This document shows positions 35,165 through 48,200 of a stretch of 64,000 bases of DNA, one piece after another. The stretch comes from Eremophila alpestris peregrina. Its lineage: Eukaryota > Chordata > Aves > Passeriformes > Alaudidae. A program made the translations under genes and the position numbers. Under the pieces are notes generated by a model. The model was given only the letters and a program-made list of their open reading frames with translations. It was not told the origin of the DNA and did not search any database. The stretch lies in NCBI GenBank assembly GCA_009792885.1, contig WMCF01000029.1, positions 7,765,992 through 7,829,991 of the forward strand, written 5' to 3'. Every line of letters begins with the position of its first letter. Position 1 is the first letter of the stretch.

Positions 35165-35895
35165 GAATAGATTATTTCAGTTGGAAGGGATCTACAACAA
35201 TCACCCAGTGCTGCCCAAGTTAAAGCATGGTTTAAGGGCCTGGTCCAAATGCCTCTTAAAACACTGACAGGCTGGGCATTGACTGCCACTAGAAGCCTGT
35301 CCCAGCATCTGCCTGTGCTCTTGGTAAAGAAATGCTTCCTAATGTCCAGTCTGAACCTTCTGTGATACAGCTTTGAGCCATTCCCAAGCATCTTATCACT
35401 GGATACCTTCTCTGGGGAGAAGTTCAGCACCTCCCTGCCCACTTCCCCTCCAGAGGATGCTGTGGAGGGCAATGAGATCACCTCAGCCTCCTTTCTACAA
35501 ACCAGACAAGCCCAAAGCCTTTTGCTACACCTCAAAGGACACCTCCTTCCAGCCCTTTCACCAGCTCTGCTACCTTTTTGTACACACATACAAGGACCTT
35601 GAAATCTTTCTTAAATGATGGGGTCCAGAAGTGCACACAGCACTCAGGTGAAGTTGCACCTGAGTGCTGAAAGCAGCAGGGTAATCCTCTCTTCTGACCA
35701 CCTGGTCACAGCATTTGACAGAGCCCAGAACATGCTTTGCTCTCTGGGCTGCCAGAGGAGGTTGCTGAGTTCTGAACTGCTGTCAACCAGCACCCCAGAG
35801 CAGAACCTGGCATTTAGACTTGTTAAATTAATCATGGCCCAATGCTCCAATCTATGCAGATCCCTCTGTTTTTCAAAGTCTGATCTATATTCCAG
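35165..35895 (-). mobile_element. CR1 LINE fragment (longest copy in the window)
   Basis: The plus strand resembles the reverse complement of the CR1 3' region: a ttggaagggatctacaacaa start, then caaatgcctcttaaaacact, cttggtaaagaaatgcttcc and, further in, gtccagaagtgcacacagca and ccaatctatgcagatccctc. It is therefore inserted on the minus strand, the same sense as APBA2. It is 5'-truncated and diverged with no intact reverse transcriptase frame; borders are approximate. Confidence 0.85.
35638..35669. repeat. 13-bp perfect inverted repeat, 6-base loop
   Basis: Arms 35638-35650 and 35657-35669 are exact reverse complements (cagcactcaggtg), separated by aagttg. It lies inside the CR1 fragment. 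Confidence 0.85.
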
Positions 35896-37503
35896 GTAAA
35901 AGACATATTTACAGTAAAAGCTCACTAATTCTTCCTGCTAAACACTTGTGCTGCTTTAAATTACATATTTTGGTCTAAATATTATATTCTAAATAAGCAG
36001 GGGTTATATGAGCTTTATAAAAAATAGTTAAAGAAAATAGCTAATTCTAGACAGGCTTGACAAGTGTGATGTGATTTGGAAGGGGGAAATAATATACTTC
36101 CAGTATTTGTGTTTCCCTGTATTTCATCCTTGTATCCGTATGAAAAACTTGACCTGTGCAGTTACTTCACTGGTATGAAGTGAGCTCCTCACCTGCACCA
36201 CACAACTGCAACATTTTGATTTAACCAGTTTCCTAAGGCTTGAGCAATAACACTACCATGGAGCTAGAGGATTAGAGGAGCTATATAGGGAGTACTTTCT
36301 TAGGCATTATGAACGTAGAAAAAAAAAAAAATCCTGTTGCTTAACCTAGAACATTATAGATATCCCTGCAGAACTTCTGGTACCATAGGAAAAACTGCCA
36401 ATCCTAAATTTGTGACCAATCCAGGGATCTGATGTGTTTATGGATTATTGCAAAGATATCACGTGGCAAATCTAACCCTGAAACACAGGTTCTAGATTCT
36501 GAGATACAAAGCAGAGATGATGTTAGACATAGGAGGAGGTATGAAAGGAACCCAGCAGATGGAGCCCTTTTTAGTTATTGTTACCTTGCAGAATCAATCT
36601 AGACAGAATAAAGTTTTAAAGTAACTAGTGTATCTGAAAAAAAGTTTTAAAGGAGAAGATCAGAGAGGGCAAAACTTTCTCAGTGATTACTTGCCCCTCC
36701 TCACTATTGGAAGAACTAGCAGACTTGCAAGGTTTTCTCAATGCAATCTGTATGCCCATTACCCCTTCAGTAATAATGATACTTTTTTCACTTTGGAGTC
36801 AGTTATAAGAAACTCAGAACACCAAGCCATTCATACACCTCTGGTTTAGTCAGCTCTTACTGCAAACTAAGAATGTTTCTATACTGTGACTGCAGTATAA
36901 ACAAAACTTATTTTACATTGGATTAAAATAGTAATCTAAGCCACAACACTGCAATGCTCTGCACAGGCTGCAAAAAACTGCCCACAAGCAAGACAAATTG
37001 CTTGTATGACCATTTCAGGCATGACTACACAAGCATGTCTAAAATGAGTTCAGATGGAGTGCTATAATAACTTTGAATGCAAGAAAACTACAGAGATATC
37101 TGGTTTAACCAAAAATTATTTTTTGGCAAGAACAGAACAAATTAAATGCCTTTTATTGAAAGAAAATTTCTCATCTGCAATAGCCTCAATCTTCTAGTGG
37201 AATTATCCATATTAAACAACACCTAAATATTTACAGTGCAGTTGACCCTGCACATAAGTCACTACAGTGTAGATGAAGAGACAGAAGCACAGAGCCTGTA
37301 CCAAGCACAGTTTGAAACCTGTGACTCAGATTTTCCTAAAGCATATGGAGATGAGAACCCTTTTTTTAGCCAGTGTAATGGAGTTTTTCCACCCACATCT
37401 AAGATTCATTTAGTATCCAGGCCCTAAAATTGCCATAAGTGGTATCTCTGCAGTGATAGCCTTTTATAAATTCCAGTAGTGAATGCTCAAAGATGTTACT
37501 TAC

Positions 37504-37568
37504 CTGCAGGAAAATCCAGTGCAATCCAGACATTCTAGAGCACCTTGCAGGAAGGCACCTAATGTGAT
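37504..37568 (-). other. APBA2: Candidate APBA2 5'UTR exon (65 nt)
   Basis: On the minus strand a good acceptor (ctgccttttggctctcag) is followed after 65 bases by the near-perfect donor ctgcag|gtaagtaac. The segment lies upstream of exon 1 in the right orientation. It contains an ATG whose frame runs ten codons and ends at the TAA made by the first three bases of exon 1. No protein homology can support it since it would be untranslated leader. A chance pair of good splice sites cannot be excluded. Confidence 0.4.
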
Positions 37569-40500
37569 CTGAGAGCCAAAAGGCAGGGCAGGAGCCTAAG
37601 GAGGGGTGGCTGATGAGTAAAGCTCCATCAGCTGTGGGGAATTGCCAGGGTAAGGATTCTCAGCTGGGCACTGCAGTCCTGCCCCACCAGGGCCTGTTAA
37701 TGTGCACCACCTGCACTGTGCTGGGAAGAACTTCCAAAAAAACATAGTGGCAGACTGGAAATTTTTTAGAGCATAGGTGGTAAGAAATAGAGAAAATAAT
37801 TCCTCTTAAGCATGTCTAGCACTGATATACTGGGACATGGGAAATGGGTTTTCAGTTAATTCAGCCTGAGCTGTGATTGAGGACAGTGCTTTACCCCTGA
37901 ATGCTGGAACTGAGGCAAAATAAACTGGATTTTTTGGTGAGAGGCAATGCTGTACTCAGTGCTATGGAAACTGAAGTTACAAAGCAATCTCTGCACAATT
38001 ACAATTCTAGTTGGCTTCCTTAGCAATCTTCTCAGGCACTACTCTTAAGGTAACAAAGTACTGAAATGAAAAGGCAGAATTTATTATTTGCAGCCCATGG
38101 ATTGCAGACTGAATGTGCACTGATTACAGCATCTTCAAGTACAAAATGTAACTTCTCCAACTGTACCAACACATCAGAATTAATGAGCTAAGTTTTCAAA
38201 CACCAGTCTGAGAACTGCTCTTTATGGAGCTGCACATACATTGCTGTCAAGGAAACACACAGCTGTATTTTAACTCAAATATTAGAACAACCAGGGCAGC
38301 TGAGTTTTCTTCCCCTTTATCAAAATATCTCTCAAGCTGCCTAGCAAAATGCTTTAGTCACTGATTAGGTTTGCATTAACCTGAATAATTTAAGCTATTT
38401 CATGTCACACAGCAACTTGAGTTGCTGAGGGCCACAGGTCTGAACTTTTCTGTCCTCTCACCTACAGAGATGTTAATCTTCCAGGTTTTAAAAAGTACAA
38501 AACCTGAATTTTGACTTTTAGAAATGCAACAGAGATCAAATTTTTACCATGTGTTCTGTTATTCAGACTACTGAACACAGCCTTCTGAGTACCTGACTGC
38601 ATGGATTTGTACTTTAGCTAATATTCACAGCAGTTACTGTAACCTTCTAACATTGTTGGTATCTTTAAAATTAGAAATTGGAGAAAATACTGCATTTCTG
38701 TCTAATATTACACAATGTTGAAGTGATGAGAGCAGAAAAGATTTGCTGGATCCAGAGGCACTTTATCAATAAAGGCTCCAGTTGAGCCTACAGATAATTT
38801 CCATGCTTGGTGTAAGACTCCCTCCTACTTCTTGTATCTCACCTCCCTCCTTAACAGCAGAGTGAGGTCAAACCTCTGCATTGCTCCAAGAACATTTTCC
38901 CACTTCTGGCTGCAGTTGGGATGAAGTGTTCCTGGGAATATGGATCCCTGTTTCCTTTCCTTGGGATTCAGTAATTTTATCTTGCTGAGACAATCAAACC
39001 CTGACTTCAGTTGTGCAGTGCATCACTAAATCTCCATCAGTGTTGTCAGGATCAGTGAATAAAGGATCAGTTACACAGGGTTCTCAGTAAAAACGCTTTT
39101 CTTCTCATAATGGTTTTACTTTATTTTTTCTTAATTTTCCCTGGCTCAGCTCAAAGTTGAAAGGAAAATCAATCTCCAGGAAACACATGCTGCATTTCCA
39201 TGTGAGCATAAAAAGATGTACACATAGGGGGACCAATTTTTTTTGCTCCCAGATACAGGACTACTTGACTACAGCTGGAATTTATTCTAATCAGTGCTCA
39301 TTATACTCATTAGCTTTCTCCTGAGTTTGCTGCACCTAATCCCAGACAGCTGTACTGAGGGGGTTCATCAACCTTAACACTTCTACATCTTTTCACCTGT
39401 GTAGAAAGATCTCTTTACTGTTTTACCAGTAAAAGAGACAAATTAATTTAGCATTAAAAATGGGAAATGGTACACAATTATAAACATGGTGAAATACCCA
39501 GTATCATACTGCTGGCTGTGGTTAAAGAACTGCATTGCACCTATACTCGATTCACAAACTGAATAGCATTTTAGTGGGAGCAAAACAAGTTACTTACATT
39601 TAACAATCACAGTGATCTGAGGGGGCAGGGGAGCACTGTCAGGTTCTTTTGGCAACAAATATACTGTTGCATGCTTATCTACAACCAAATGATTTTTGAG
39701 CCCTGCTGTTCCAACTTACAGGTGAACCGAAGAATTTTACAGTCCTGAATTTGATATATTCACTTTATTTTGCCTCTTTCCCATGCCGTCTCCTCCCCAG
39801 GTTTGTTTTTCCATCTACTCCTCAGTCTTTCTCCCACACTTCAGATATCTGCACCCTTTGTCAATTTTGACAAACTTGACACTCAAGTTTTGCTTCCCTG
39901 GAATTGTTCAATACCTCCTATTTTCCACAATCTCGCTGCTGTTAAACTGGTTCTACTCTTTATAAGTCATTTTCAGATCTAAGTTACAAGAGACACAATT
40001 TACTGCCAGGCAAGACTACAGCACATACAGCCCACAGCCCTCCTTCTCTCTGCTGAGCTGTGCCATGGATGCACTCCTGACTGAAGCTATTCCATATGTC
40101 AGCCCTATACATTCATGATCCAGAAATGCTGCAAAAAAGAAAAAACAACACCCAACCCTCTCAACACAGACATATGTTTAGATCTGCTACATTCATCTAC
40201 TTACTCAGTACATCTGTAACTGAGATAACAGTATTTTTCAACAGAAGTGCATCAGAAAATTCATGATTGCAGGGCTTTATGTTAATTACGCCAGTCTCTT
40301 CTCCAATAAAGAGATAAGTTAAAGTGGAAAACAATCTAACTTCAATTCATTCAAAACAATTTTTAATATGAAACTAATAGTATTTCTCAGTAGGCTTTCA
40401 TTACAGAAGACTTAATAGGCTCCCATCTGCTAAGCTGGTCCAGAAGAATTATGACTGATCCTAGACTGAGGACTGGAATTTTTAATAAGCTGTTAACAGA

Positions 40501-41844
40501 ACCTGAGCCTGCTGTGACTATGTCAGATTCTGTAGCCATTTGATTCCCCAAGGCCAAACTGCATTAACTTCATTTTTCAGTGGTGCTGACTCTCCAGCCC
40601 ATGAGAACTGATTATGCAGAAGCAGAGTGCAGGGTGACTGCCAGCTCCTCTAAAAACAAGTGGAACTGGGCTCCTGACTCTCACTGGAGCCCTAATCCAG
40701 CAGTGTCAGTGACAGCACACTGAGCCTGTGACATGGGATTTTGGAAGGAGCACAGTCTCTAATGAAGGCAAGCAGGAGGGAGGGGTCTGCTGGTCTCCCT
40801 TGCTCAGAATGAGCCTGGGTAACACTGACCTTCTGATGCTGGAGGTGGAAAGAGTCCCCAATAATGAGAACTACCACAACATAATTAAATTAGGGTAATG
40901 AGAGTTTTCTTCTCAACCCACAAGAATTAGAGGGCTAAGAGAAGACAAGTCTTAAATGAGCTCTCTTGCTATTTTATTTTAAGGTATTTCTACTCTCACA
41001 TACTTGACCTCTTCTAGATAGTGTTATAAAAATAAGAGTAGCAAATATAAAATGTGGATAGAATTAACAGCAACTTGCCATCTAGGATTTCTATATTTAG
41101 CTTTCATTTTTCCTTCATGTTTCCTTCATTCAAATCCAACAAAATACAAGTAAGTAAATACATTTTAAAACAATGTTGTCTGCACCAGGCAGAAACCTCC
41201 TGGGATTCAGAAATGTGTTTTCTTTTGTCTCCTGTGAAATCAAAATTAGCCTGTTTTAATCTGACTTTCTCTTTTCCATGAGTGCCTTTAGAAAATTATG
41301 ACAATTTTTTTAAAAACTTTATAAAATCGACACTGGGGTTAGATGTCTTTCAGTATTTCTTTATTTTCTTAGTCTCTTCTATCAAGACCCAGTTTCCCAT
41401 CTCCCTGGTGTCAGGCTGGGGCTGCCTCAGGCCCAAAAGCAAACACAGCACTTTACACTCTGAATAGACAAACCAGAAAACCTCCAAACACATGTGATTT
41501 GAGGAGGAAAGAAAGACATGGTCTATGTTCCCCCAGTGCCTCTGGCTCACACAGTAGGTGCTGGGAGTTTTGGAGCTCACCTGCAGAGCCTGAGAGCAGC
41601 TGGGGTTCATCTAACTCTGACCCTGTGGCTGTTGTACACAGTCCCTTGTTTACAGTAAGCGCAAAAATAAGAAGTTAAAAATTTTAAAAATCAACCAAAG
41701 TTTTTTAGGCTTGTTAATTGTAGCAACAACATGGTAAAGTCCAGATTCATGATCTTCCTTTTAACCTAACCTCCCCATCCTCACACAGTGTACATCTGTG
41801 TTAAAATTTTATGATTACACAATATTTTAATCCATTTGCCTCTG

Positions 41845-41878
41845 ATTTTTCCTCCTGGGATAGGCCAGGAGGAAAAAT
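41845..41878. repeat. 14-bp perfect inverted repeat, 6-base loop
   Basis: Arms atttttcctcctgg (41845-41858) and its exact reverse complement (41865-41878) flank gatagg. Pairing ends abruptly at both outer edges. Confidence 0.9.
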
Positions 41879-43268
41879 ATCCAAAGACAACTCTAGATTT
41901 GGTGCTACTCAGTGTTTCAGAGCTTCAATTAATCATCTAAATATTATTTTAATGTGCTTAACATAATTGAAATAGAGACTTAAAAAACAGCAAGAGATTT
42001 GCATGGGAAGCAGAGCAAGAATGATTCTTAAAGAAGTGAGGGAAATGTGTGGGGGAAGTGAAAATGAGCAGGATCTAAAAATAGATGGCATTAAAATACA
42101 TGACTTGCCAGTTATCTCAAGAGTAGCCACCAGGGTCTTCCTGTGTAGTTAAGACCAAAAAAATATTCTCTCATCATTCTCTGCTTCCTCTAATGTGTCT
42201 ACTGTGAGTCTGAGGTAGTCACTAAGAAACCACTGAATAGGCAAACAAAGAAAATATTATGTCCATTATTAATCATCATTATGCTTATTTTATTAGTTTA
42301 ATAACTGACAGCAGAGTGAGAAATTAAAGTTGTGAGATAACTAATGCTCATTTCTCTATGTCAGGATTATTTCATTTGCAATTTTGCAGAAATTCTGCCT
42401 AAAGCTACAACAGCTGCAGTGAATTAGATACTGCAAATGCACATCCCTGTATCCACAGGCAATGCTCTTAAAATGGAGCAGCCTGTCCTGAGTTTCTACT
42501 GAGCCATAACAAAAGGTTGGCAGTGTGCAGGTTGCATTCTCAGTAGAATATGAACTGTGAATGCACTGAAGACATGTACAGAATCGACTGAGCAGCCATA
42601 CCTAATGCACCTCTCCTCACCCTGAAACCACCAACAAACAAGAGATGATGTGCAATGCAATGTCTGTTAAACATCACCATGAACAAGTGCATTTGAGATG
42701 TTTACCTCACCTGAAAGTGAAATCTTGAAAGTTACTTTTGAATGGGTTTGAAAATCTTCCTTTCTGTGCTATTCACCAGGTGATACTGAGGTTTTTTGAG
42801 ATGATTTAACTATTTTTACTACTTTTAAAAGATTTTACATTCTGAATTCATTTTACCTTGTAAAAGCCATTTTAAAAATGCTCTATAACTGGCACCCACC
42901 AATAGAAATTAAAAGCAGAACAGACAAAGAAATGCTAAAGACAGTGCAAAATTCAATGGCACTGCAGAGATGGTATTCTTTAGCATATATCCCAGTTTAG
43001 TGTAGCTTTTATAGTTAAAAAAATTAGCTATTTCCTGCAGCAGCAACAAAAATGTGTAATCACATATTTAATTATCATTTATTGTTGATGTGGCTTAATC
43101 ATTCTTTAGGGTTTAATTCCCCAGCTCAAAGAGCTGCATCAATACAGTTGTGAGAGTTAGGACAAATACCAGTTTTGCAGTGTTAAGCCTGCTGTAGAGA
43201 AAAAGCCACCAAAACCAGAACCTTATTTAAAGCCCCTTAAACAGGGGGAAGCACAGAAGAGGAATATT

Positions 43269-43288
43269 TGTTGAATATATATTCAACA
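43269..43288. repeat. 20-bp perfect palindrome
   Basis: tgttgaatat followed directly by its reverse complement atattcaaca, with no spacer. AT-rich. Confidence 0.9.
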
Positions 43289-43503
43289 GAATAAGACGAG
43301 ACTCCAAAATTAAGGCAATGGGTTTTATGGTTTATTCTTGTGACTGCTCTGCTCCAAGAGATCAGTTTCAAATAATGAAAAAGTACCCCTCAAGCACACA
43401 AAGTTCCAGTGATAGCTATGCAGAGGCATCAACTTTGAATTTAATTCCATAAAAAGTACAAATTTTAGTATCTTTTTATGATTATTGCATCTCCTAATTT
43501 ACT

Positions 43504-43572
43504 GAGAATAAGGGAAAAGTATAGGATGTATGAGAATAAGGGAAGGAGATACAGGAGTAAGGGAAAAGTATA
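43504..43572 (+). repeat. Imperfect tandem repeat, three copies
   Basis: A unit like GAGAATAAGGGAAAAGTATA appears at 43504-43523, shortened at 43532-43546 and again at 43554-43572, with short spacers. Purine-rich on the plus strand. Confidence 0.75.
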
Positions 43573-45270
43573 TTTATATATAACATTATCAGAATAAATA
43601 ATATATGCCATTCAATTAAAACACATTCAGCCACTCTGAGACAATCTGCAATCCACCCAGAGCTCTGGTACAATTCTCAGGCTGTCTTAGAATGGATTAT
43701 ATGGAGATTTCCAATGCTTTGCAGAATAAGTTTCTGCTGACTATGGAGGCTGCTCCAAAGTCTGGCGATCTTTTTATCTCTTGCTAATTTGTATGCTTCT
43801 TGTCACTTTGCAATTTCCTGGCTAACACTTCTATCTCAATGACAAGGTTGGTTTCTATACTGACTTGCCCTAAATGATAACAGATCCCTCTAAGCAGTGC
43901 TGGTGGAACAATGGGGAGCCATGTGGCTGGAATTCAACAATGGAACACACACTGAAGCTGGAGGCAGCTGTGTGAAACCTCCTGAGGTCACAATTGTGTT
44001 GGCACAATCTGTGTTAGCACAACCTGGCCTTACATGACTGACATGCAAAACCATCACCTACTGCAAGTTCTCCAAGTCTAACACAGCATTCTTCTGGTCA
44101 AAATGTACATAAAACCCAGCCAACTGGAATAAATTTCCTTCTTATCTCTATTTACTGGTATACTTTGGAAATGATCATTCACCGGAAAACCACTAAAGAA
44201 AAACTTGTGCTTTTGGCCCCTAATGTCAATTTAACTACTACTTTAGGAATAAAACTGATTCAATCTAAAATGTCAATATATGGAATTATTCCTTTTTGTC
44301 TACAATATTTCAGTGTTTTGAAATTTGACTGTAAAGTGTATTGTGCAATCAGAAATGTTGTATAAGGGTAAGACAAAATCTACCTTGTCTAGAATATGGA
44401 AAAAATAATAGTCTGCTATGGCCAAATTCCAAGGAGAGCCTTTTAAGCCACCAAATCTATACAGTGATGGGTGACTTGGGGTATTGGTGAAAGGTGAGGC
44501 AGGATTTGGGGACTTCATCCAAGGTGAGGGATTGGTACTTTCGACAAGAAGAGTAAATTCCAAATGTTAATGTTATTAGAGGGAAAAAATGGAAGTGCAA
44601 TAAAAAGATCTTCACAGTAAGAAGAAATATATTATCTCTTGGTTCCCTGAGATTCTCTTCCACAAGACTACAAGCCTAAGCTGTACATTTGACCATTTCT
44701 TTGCCTGTAGCAGAAGAGTCCCTGCTGCTGTGGTGCAGCCACAGTGAGTGCTGTGAGGCTGGCACTGTGACACAGCCCTGGCACCCAGTTCCAGCCTCCT
44801 GAACACACTCAGCTGCACCTGAGGTTACTGCTGCCTACAACAAACAGGCTTTATTGAACCTGACGTGCAGCTGGAAGGGAAAGGAAATTGGTTACATTGA
44901 AGCTGTTTGAGCAAGCTTTGCACTCTGCTGCTATCACACAGCTATAAAAGTACCCAAGGGGTGCTGGCTAAACAGGTTTACACACACGCAGGAATAATTT
45001 TAGCTCATCACGAATTTGAAACCTTTAATTTTTGGAACTGTGTGTCAGACACACACACTCCCACTTGCTGCAGATGGAAGTAGGGCTTCTCTAGCAGGTC
45101 CTGCATGTTACACAACATATACACAAGCAAGTATATCTCTTATAGACGTTTATATAAGTATAATATTTATAACTACATAGGTATAAGTAGTAAATCTATA
45201 ACTTCATCTCCTTAAATTCCTTCTCCAACTAGGAAAAAAACTAGGAATCTCTCTAGGAAAGTTATGGGGC

Positions 45271-45288
45271 TATTTTAATATTAAAATA
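45271..45288. repeat. 18-bp AT-only palindrome
   Basis: tattttaat followed directly by attaaaata, in a very AT-rich stretch, so chance is a fair explanation. Confidence 0.85.
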
Positions 45289-48200
45289 ATATTTTATTTT
45301 AGAAAGATGAGTTAGCTTATCAAAGAATATTTGAGGAATGCCAAGACAATAACATGGGTTGGGACAGTACTTCAAAAAATGTTATCTTCCCATTTAAACA
45401 TCATTAAAGTACTTGGAGGATTTATATAATGGGATAAATTTATCCATTAACAATATCAGATAACTATAAGGCAGAGTTATTTAACTCAACATCACCATTA
45501 AATAGCCATAATGAAAATGCTGCATTTTGGTCACATCCAGTTCCACCTGACATACAGCAACCACATATATTCCTCTTATTTGTGTCTTTGAAATCAGTTT
45601 TTTCTTGACAGTTTTCAGGAAGTTATGGCTGTTTAAGAATTAGCTCTTCAGGGTGGATGCAAATAGCCCAAAAGCATTTCTGGCAACCCTTTTTATCATC
45701 TTATCTTTTAAAAGCCAGGCACGTGGCTTTTCAGATCTCTCATTTATTGCAGATGTGTTTTCACACACACAAGGAAACCACACAGATTTGTGCACCTGAA
45801 CTCCACAAAACTTTACTCTCCCCAATACAGCTCTATTCTACTCCCTTTATTCTTTGTTGTGGTTTCACAGAAATACTGCCAACTCTCATCCTGGCTTAAA
45901 TTAATTTACAGAGAGACTGCTTTATTATTTCAATACTACAGAATTATGCCTTTAATACATTTTTAATGGTTTTGCTTTTACTGCCATCAAATGTCTTCAC
46001 TGAAATAAATGTCCTCAGCAAAGTCTGTATTTTAGAGTAACCCTTAATGCAAAGAGGTGATGTCATAGCAAAGTAAAATTAAATGGCACTAGAAAAAGGG
46101 GACATTTAAGAATGCCATTGTTTTAAAATTTTGTCATTTTTCCATTCAAAAGGAGAAGAAATTCTTAAACTTGATATTTACTTAAAAAGACATGGTGTAC
46201 AAGCAATTAATGTTTCAAAAGTTACTTATTTTATACTTCAGTTTACCATTTACCATGAAAAGATCCTTTGATTTTTTTTTCTTTATGCATCTGTTCAAAT
46301 TTTTAACACTATAAAATTGGAAATGCTTACCGTAGGCAATTAATTAATCATTGTGAAATGATTTCATGTATGTGCTTCTCAAGCCTTGTGAGGAGAAAAA
46401 AAAAAAGATGGCTTTCCTTCAATAAATACTAATCTCAGGTTAGGTAGAGGTAAATTATGTATACCATTTGAATAACAATGCAGAAGGGAATCATGAAGAA
46501 TAGATCACCTTAAATAAAGCCTGGGGATTCAACAAAACATTTCAAACTGTACCATTTAAGGCTTAAATTTTCAACTCTACTCCAAGAGCATCCACTCAGT
46601 GAATGGTAAGAGGGCTAGAGGAGGGTGGGTGGAATACTGAGACTGGCAATTTAGAAGAGCTGTGGAGGGAGGTCACTGGAAAGGCCTCATTTGTAGAAGA
46701 AAATGGAGATGTTTAACTTTCCCACAACTCAGGGTTTAAGTGCTGGGTTAGAGGTTCACACCCAACCATTTACACTCAAATTTTACAACTTCTTGATTCT
46801 GAGTGTAATAACTCCTCAGAAAGGTTCCTCTTTATCACTGTTGACCTTGAAGGCCTGTGAATGGTTTCATGGACTCACCTAACACAACCATAGGGAAGAA
46901 ATGAATTTTTCTTCAAAATGTTACAGGAAAAGGGACTGACAGCATCATTTTAATGAGTCAAACTAATTAGATTTTTTCAGGCATTGACAACTGACACATT
47001 TCTCATTAACACTCTTCCTATTTAATTAGTATAAGAGGATTAGGTTGCATTTTTCTCCTTAATAGAACATTGTGGCTTTTAAACTCATACAAATACTTAC
47101 ATGCTGGCAGATTTAGTAAATAAGTAAAAAAATCTTTTGAAAGAATAAAACAAGGGTAAAGACTATTGTGTTAGGTCTTTTTAAGATAAAACAGCCTGCC
47201 TTTGTTCAGCAGAATTAGCAAATTGCAGGGTTAATTTATGAGACTTTTTACAAAATAAAGATTTAAAAGAGTAGTAGATAATGAAGATAATCAGAGACTT
47301 TAACTGTGAATTATATTGTGGGATTTTGCATTTTCCACCTTTGAAAAAATATCTGTAGCTTGCAGCTGGTTGTGTTTCAGGCACACTGCTCTTTAGTAGA
47401 TGATCACCTCATTTGAAAAGCAAGATCAGAAAGATTTTTCCTCTCAGTTTCTAAACCACAAATTGCACATCAGTAAAATCCTCTCCCATTTATAAAAACT
47501 GGGTAGAAGATAAAGACTCTGTCAATCACTGCAGCAGATCCTCAGGATAGCTTGAAACCTTACACCCACCAGCTTTGATTTGTATATACACCTTATGGAA
47601 ATGAGACCTTTCCTTCTAAATAAGAATTTTGAATGCAAAGTTATTTTACTGTGCTCTGAATGACACAGTTACAGCTTAGCAGGTTTACAGTAAATAGTCA
47701 CTGAAGACAAAGCACTAACCACAATGGCCTTAAACTCTTATTTGGTATTAGAGACACGCAGCGACCTGACAGGAGAAAGCTGTGCTCGATGCCATGTGAG
47801 CAGTGAAGGATGTGCTCTGAGCTAAGTCTGCAGTTTAAATGGGTATTGACAAATGGATTATTGGTCCTTCCTGTTGTCTGCTGTTGCCTATGGCTATGGG
47901 GACTAGGACATGCTGCAAAAAGGGAAAACAAATGATGCTTTGGCATCTGTACTTGAATCGATTTTCACTAAGTCACTACAGGTCCAGCAGGACCACCTAT
48001 GAGGCCAATATTAAATCAAATCCCTCACTCACTGCCCAAGAAGCAGCATGCACAGGCACACTGGTGGATGTGGCAGAATTAAGCCTTGTATCTGCAGGGC
48101 ACAGCTGACCTCAAAGGCTGTTTCAGATGCTGCACAGCAAAGGTGCAGAATCATTTAGCTTTGAGCATGGGAGCAGCTCATCGGTGAGTAAAACCCATAT

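Larger units (their letters stand above)
34558..37503 (-). other. Intron upstream of APBA2 exon 1
   Basis: 2946 bp between the first coding exon and the candidate 5'UTR exon. The main content is a CR1 fragment at about 35165-35895. A poly-A tract sits at 36319-36331. Confidence 0.6.

Noticed and set aside
35113..35589. 158-codon minus-strand ORF
   Set aside because: Derived from the CR1 fragment 3' region, which is largely non-coding; not a host gene.
41581..41628. Possible 5'UTR exon with donor gcag|gtgagc
   Set aside because: The donor is good but the acceptor side (tgtacaacag) has a poor pyrimidine tract, so it was not listed as a feature.
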